Assembly (NCBI GenBank): GCA_003131315.1
Contig: PKUV01000098.1
Coordinates: 1-36,764 of the forward strand
Origin: Acidobacteriaceae bacterium
GTDB lineage: Bacteria; Acidobacteriota; Terriglobia; Terriglobales; Acidobacteriaceae
DNA length: 36,764 bases
Reading direction: 5' to 3'
Of the stretch, positions 33,187 to 36,764 are shown one piece after another. A model generated the notes under the pieces. It did not search any database, had not been told where the DNA came from, and saw only the letters and a list, made by a program, of their open reading frames with translations. The position numbers were made by a program, and so were the translations under genes. Within the stretch, counting starts at the first letter, position 1. The number at the start of each line of letters is the position of its first letter.

Positions 33187-33208
33187 AACTGAATGAAAAC
33201 TGAATGAA
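33187..33208. repeat. tandem direct repeat right of the tRNA fragment
   Basis: AACTGAATGAA occurs twice in exact tandem (33187-33197 and 33198-33208), an 11-bp period. It lies 45 bp right of the tRNA fragment and before the integrase relic. It may be an arm-type integrase or excisionase site. Confidence 0.45.
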
Positions 33209-33322
33209 AGATCTGCTGGACTCTCGACAAAAGAGAGCGGCTGAGCGCGCGCCGATTTGCTAGTTTTTGGTCTTCGCGCTACAAGGGGCTGCTCTTCAAA
33301 CTCAGTCTGTGGAGTTTAGTTG

Positions 33323-33571
33323 ATGGAGTCCCATCCGATCGGCCTAGAAGCAACGCCGGACAGCAATCCGCCGATCTCACTTTCCACCCAAACCGTTGCT
33401 GTCTACACACGCCACTAAGCGTCCTGCCCGAAAAACGGCGAGCCGTACTGGAAGCGATGTCACTGCATGAAGTACCTGTACGTTTACAGGGAGAACACTT
33501 CACGGCAGGTCAGCGCAAAGACACGCAGTTGGGAAAGGGCGGAAGAGCGGGCGCAGGAAATCCGCGATGAG
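33323..33571 (+). pseudogene. N-terminal relic of a tyrosine-type site-specific integrase
   Basis: Reading from ATG 33323 gives MESHPIGLEATPDS and then VAVYTRH, an in-frame TAA at 33416-33418, and then CPKNGEPYWKRCHC and KYLYVYRENTSRQVSAKTRS with WERAEERAQEIRD. The order YTRH, C-P, W-R-C-x-C, K-x-L-Y-V-Y, S-A-K-T-R-S-W-E is the N-terminal arm-binding region of integrases common in Acidobacteriota, recognised from memory of the family. The frame leaves integrase sequence near 33565 and continues antisense to the regulator relic. The catalytic domain with the R-H-R-Y residues is missing. The gene reads away from the tRNA fragment, the usual integrase position beside an attachment site. Confidence 0.7.
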
Positions 33572-34105
33572 AACAACATCGGAATCGATATGGCCGCGGG
33601 TAATGGCAAGTTGACTGCCATCCGGCGAGAACTGGAAATCACGTATCTGTTCCGCTGAAAAATCCGTCAAGTGGTCCCATCCTGAACCATCGAGACGCTG
33701 AACCCAGAGATTGTCGACCCCCCGATTGCGAACCGGATAAACTACCGCGTCTCCGCCTGGGGCAAAATGAATTACTGGGTGTTCTGGCGGCCGACGGAAG
33801 TCGAGCAATCGGGAATTAGATTGTGAATCCAGCGGAACGAGCACGAGTTTGTGGTCTACCCGCACCACCGGGTCGATCCGCGGATCATAAGAGGCGGAAC
33901 GGCCAAACACTTCAAGCCCTATGCGGTATTCCTTGAGTTGGTTGGCCTCCCCGGCGAGGGTCCGTTCCACCACAAATTCCAGGAACCGGCTAAGGCGAAC
34001 CGAGCTTTGAAACTGGGAGCTGGCCAGTATCCTGCCCAGTTCCGCATGTACCGCGCGGTAGTCCGGCGAGCCGGACGGTAAAGTCTCGTGGCCGACAGTT
34101 TCCAT
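33500..34105 (-). pseudogene. internally deleted regulator with PD40-like C-terminus
   Basis: From ATG 34105 the 202-aa product joins two unrelated parts. Residues about 13-85 (AELGRILASSQFQSSVRLSR, then FLEFVVERTLAGE and YDPRIDPVVRV) are an N-terminal domain that in Acidobacteriota begins large regulator or adenylate-cyclase-like proteins. From about residue 88 (near 33848) comes the end of a PD40/TolB-like propeller: VIHFAPGGDAVVYPVRN, then DLTDF-type text and FQFSPDGSQLAITRG ending DSDVVLI. Hundreds of residues normally lie between, so an internal deletion fused them in frame. After VVLI near 33570 the frame runs into antisense integrase sequence to a stop at 33500. Both ends therefore look rearranged, and a function is unlikely. 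Confidence 0.65.
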
Positions 34106-34649
34106 GACGATAAAGAGCGAGGGGAGGGGGGAACCGACCCGCAGGATCACGATTTTAACATTCTTCGAGCCGCCTCCGGTGAGCCCGCTGCGTGATCTTC
34201 TTCTGGGGCAGGCCGCTGTGGCGCAGAAACATTCCGTCCAAATTCCGGACCTGATCGATAATCCAGGATCGTCCTCGTGAGCATCGCTGCTTATGACCAA
34301 ATCCGCCGCCAGCAGCTGCTCAAAAATCACTCCTCCAATCACGATGTGAGGTACAATGATTTTGCCAGGTGAAACGGCATCGGGCTCTGCAGGGATGCAA
34401 CCATGCCGAAGGATAGCTTGGTGTGGTCATCGAGACGATCACTGCATCTGCGCGAATATCCTTCCCGCGCTGCTGCCAACCCACATCGGATCGGTAGACC
34501 CGCATGGCTTGAAAACTCCCGCCCGAAGGGCGGAATCTACACTCCCGGAGAACGCTCCTTCCCACTTCGCGCTGAGACGGCACATGTGCAGTCAGCGGGC
34601 AGACTCGTGTGCATAGCAGTGCGGGGCGCGAGGGATAAAAGACTGCCGC
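34106..34649. other. gene-free stretch between the scar zone and the glycosyltransferase
   Basis: No reading frame in this 544-bp stretch resembles a known family or has a convincing ribosome site. The minus-strand frame of the regulator relic stays open to 34342, but its text is low in family character. The main structure is the hairpin at 34519-34533. The promoter of the glycosyltransferase probably lies in the last 150 bp; no clear -35/-10 pair was recognised. Confidence 0.5.
34519..34533. repeat. GC-rich hairpin CCGCCC-GAA-GGGCGG
   Basis: A perfect 6-bp inverted repeat with a GAA loop is followed by AATCTACACTCCCGG. No T-run follows. It resembles dispersed REP-like palindromes found between genes; no second copy was noticed in this window. 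Confidence 0.4.
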
Positions 34650-36764
34650 ATGAAAGAAGATTCCAAAGTTCGCAAGATCGCGTTTGTCGGCAACCACTTG
34701 CCGCGCAAGTGCGGCATTGCGACGTTCACGTCTGACCTGCTTGCCGCCGTGGCAGCTGCGCATCCCCAAAGCCGGTGTTTCTCAGTGTCGGTGAATGACA
34801 TTAAAGGTGGCTACAAGTACCCGGAAGTGGTTCGCTTCGAAATTGAGGAACAGGATCTGTCGTCATATCTACGTGCCGCGGACTTCCTCAACATCAGCAA
34901 CGTGGACATTGTCTGCTTGCAGCACGAGTTCGGCATTTTCGGCGGGCCAGCTGGCGGCCACATCCTGGCACTCCTGCGCGAACTGAGAATGCCCGTTGTC
35001 ATCACGCTTCATACCCTTCTGCGGGAGCCGAAAGCCGACCAACGGCGCGTAATGCACGAGTTAGTCGCGCTCTCGACCCGACTCGTGGTCATGACTGAGC
35101 GTGGGCGACAGATGTTGCAGGAGATTTACCAGGCACCGCCAGCCAAAATCGATCTTATCCCGCATGGCATTCCCGATGTAGGTTTTGTCGATCCGACCCA
35201 TTTCAAGGACCAGTTCGGCGTGGAAGGCAGGGTGGTGCTGCTCACGTTCGGGCTGCTTTCGCCGAACAAGGGGATCGAATATGTGCTCAACGCCCTGCCG
35301 CACATTCTGGCGGAGTTTCCCGACGTTGTTTATATCGTCCTGGGCGCCACCCATCCCAACGAACTACGCGAGCATGGCGAAGCCTACCGGCTCAGCCTTG
35401 AAATCCTCGCCAAAAAGAACAAACTCGAGAAGAACGTCATCTTCTACAACCGGTTCGTAGAACTTGAAAATCTGAAGGAGTTCATCGGCGCCGCAGACCT
35501 TTACATCACGCCTTATCTCAACGAAGCGCAGATCACGTCGGGCGCGCTAGCCTATACGTTTGGTGCGGGCAAAGTGGTAGTTTCGACACCGTACTGGCAC
35601 GCTGCAGAATTGTTGGCGGAAGACCGCGGCGTGCTGGTGCCGTTCGGCGACGCCCCGGCCATAGCCCGCGAGGTGATTGGTTTGCTGCGCGACGACACCC
35701 GCCGGCATGCCATTCGCAAGAATGCTTACAAGCTGGGCCGTGAGATGGTCTGGAGCAACGTGGCGCGGCTCTATATGCGCTCGTTCGAGTTGTCACAAAT
35801 CGAGGGGACGGCGCGATCTCGAAAATCTCTCGCCACGAAGACGCTCGACCAAAAGCCGCGGGAACTGCCGGAGTTGAAGTTGAGTCATCTCTCGCGGATG
35901 ACCGATTCGACCGGAATCTTCCAGCATGCCATTCTTACCGTTCCGAATTTTTCGGAAGGCTACTGTACGGATGACAATGCTCGCGCATTCATCCTCGCGG
36001 TACTGCTCAGTGAATTGGGAGAAGAGCCAGAGCGCGTGCGGACGCTGGCCACAACCTACGCGGCGTTCTTGCATCACGCGTTCGATCTCAGAGTGAAACG
36101 CTTCCACAACCGCCTGAGTTTCGACCGCCGCTGGCTCGACGAACAAGGGTCGGAGGATTGTCAAGGGCGAGCGCTCTGGGCGCTGGGCGTAGGCGTGGGG
36201 CGTTCGCCCTATCGGAGCTTCCAGATCATGGCTGGACAACTCTTCGCGCTGGCGTTGCCAGCTCTGACGGAGCTCACTTCGCCGCGGGCGTGGGCGTTCG
36301 GCCTTATCGGCATTCATGAATACCTGCGCCGGTTGAGCGGTGACAGCCTGGTCAACCAAACCCGTGAGACACTCACTTCCCGGCTCATGGAACTTTTCGA
36401 AAGGACCGCCCAGCCGGACTGGCGCTGGTTTCAAGAGGATCTGACTTACGACAACGCGAAGCTCCCACACGCCTTGATTCTGACCGGACGTACAACCGGA
36501 CAACAAGCGGTGCTTGAGCGAGGCCTGCAGGCCCTGCGCTGGCTGACGGAATTGCAAATCTCCGAGAAGGGTCACTTTCGATCCATTGGCACCAACGGAT
36601 TTTATCGCCGCGGCGGCGTGCGCGCCAACTTTGACCAGCAGCCCATCGAGGCGCAAGCAATGGTCTCAGCCTGTCTTGAAGCCTATCGCGCCACATCGGA
36701 CCTCTGGTGGTACGACCAGGCGCAACGCGCGTTCGACTGGTTCATCGGCTGGAACGATCTCGGA
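34650..36764 (+). CDS. GT4-type glycosyltransferase with large C-terminal helical domain (partial)
   Basis: From ATG 34650 the frame stays open for 705 codons to the window end, so the gene is incomplete at its 3' end. Residues about 8-385 form a GT-B glycosyltransferase: GNHLPRKCGIATFT near the start, KIDLIPHGIPDVGF between the lobes, FGLLSPNKGIEYVLNALPHI as the start of the second Rossmann lobe, and ITPYLNEAQITSGALAYTFG with VSTPYWHAAELL in the donor-binding area. From about residue 409 (LSHLSRMTDSTGIFQHA) follows a second domain with Trp/Arg/Asp-rich helices (EGYCTDDNARAFILAVLLS, WFQEDLTYDNAKLPHALI) resembling an alpha-helical barrel of glycoside-active enzymes. Donor and acceptor are unknown. 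It stands alone, right of the scar zone. Confidence 0.88.
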   Translation, partial: MKEDSKVRKIAFVGNHLPRKCGIATFTSDLLAAVAAAHPQSRCFSVSVNDIKGGYKYPEVVRFEIEEQDLSSYLRAADFLNISNVDIVCLQHEFGIFGGPAGGHILALLRELRMPVVITLHTLLREPKADQRRVMHELVALSTRLVVMTERGRQMLQEIYQAPPAKIDLIPHGIPDVGFVDPTHFKDQFGVEGRVVLLTFGLLSPNKGIEYVLNALPHILAEFPDVVYIVLGATHPNELREHGEAYRLSLEILAKKNKLEKNVIFYNRFVELENLKEFIGAADLYITPYLNEAQITSGALAYTFGAGKVVVSTPYWHAAELLAEDRGVLVPFGDAPAIAREVIGLLRDDTRRHAIRKNAYKLGREMVWSNVARLYMRSFELSQIEGTARSRKSLATKTLDQKPRELPELKLSHLSRMTDSTGIFQHAILTVPNFSEGYCTDDNARAFILAVLLSELGEEPERVRTLATTYAAFLHHAFDLRVKRFHNRLSFDRRWLDEQGSEDCQGRALWALGVGVGRSPYRSFQIMAGQLFALALPALTELTSPRAWAFGLIGIHEYLRRLSGDSLVNQTRETLTSRLMELFERTAQPDWRWFQEDLTYDNAKLPHALILTGRTTGQQAVLERGLQALRWLTELQISEKGHFRSIGTNGFYRRGGVRANFDQQPIEAQAMVSACLEAYRATSDLWWYDQAQRAFDWFIGWNDLG

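Noticed and set aside
33467-33658. A separate 63-aa gene beginning at ATG 33467
   Set aside because: Its first 34 residues continue an integrase frame that begins at 33323, and the rest is antisense to the regulator relic, so it is part of a pseudogene.
1-36764. CRISPR arrays or transposase-bearing insertion sequences
   Set aside because: No regularly spaced repeat array and no transposase-like reading frame was seen on either strand.

Overview
The window looks like a chromosomal segment from an Acidobacteriota bacterium. This is inferred from gene content: an Oar-type TonB-dependent receptor with an N-terminal carboxypeptidase-regulatory-like domain, MacB-like FtsX permeases, Tat-exported MmgE/PrpD proteins, several secreted YncE-type beta-propellers, and a PD40-type regulator relic. 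No rRNA or other species marker is present, so the assignment is an inference.

Layout. (1) 1-6170: the tail of an unknown gene, a secreted cupin-like protein, an orphan FtsX/MacB permease, and facing it a complete MacA-MacB-type tripartite export operon (adaptor, ATPase, permease) on the minus strand. (2) 6205-14300: a receptor-led unit with a 1168-aa TonB-dependent receptor, a Tat-signal MmgE/PrpD protein, a c-heme/YncE-propeller fusion and an ACS-family MFS transporter, ending in a weak terminator. (3) 14429-17651: three tandem secreted YncE-like propellers. (4) 17668-20044, minus strand: a tartrate/D-malate-type decarboxylating dehydrogenase and a secreted amidohydrolase that lacks the usual active-site Asp. 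(5) 20306-28574: a two-component system followed by TolC, adaptor and RND pump genes, an export locus with its own regulator. (6) 28627-32672: a second set of YncE propeller, Tat MmgE/PrpD and MFS transporter; here the transporter is a pseudogene. (7) 32693-34649: a scar zone with a truncated MFS gene, the 3' 53 nt of a tRNA-fMet gene, an integrase N-terminus with an internal stop, and an internally deleted regulator. (8) 34650-end: a large glycosyltransferase running off the window.

How the genes may work together. The same trio (Tat-exported MmgE/PrpD, exported YncE-type propeller, MFS carrier) occurs twice about 17 kb apart. One copy follows an outer-membrane receptor, and a D-malate/tartrate dehydrogenase lies nearby. 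The simplest reading is a cell-envelope system for capturing, modifying and importing an organic acid or related metabolite. The substrate is not known, and periplasmic action of MmgE/PrpD proteins would be unusual. Region 7 records a past tRNA-targeted integration that has since decayed.
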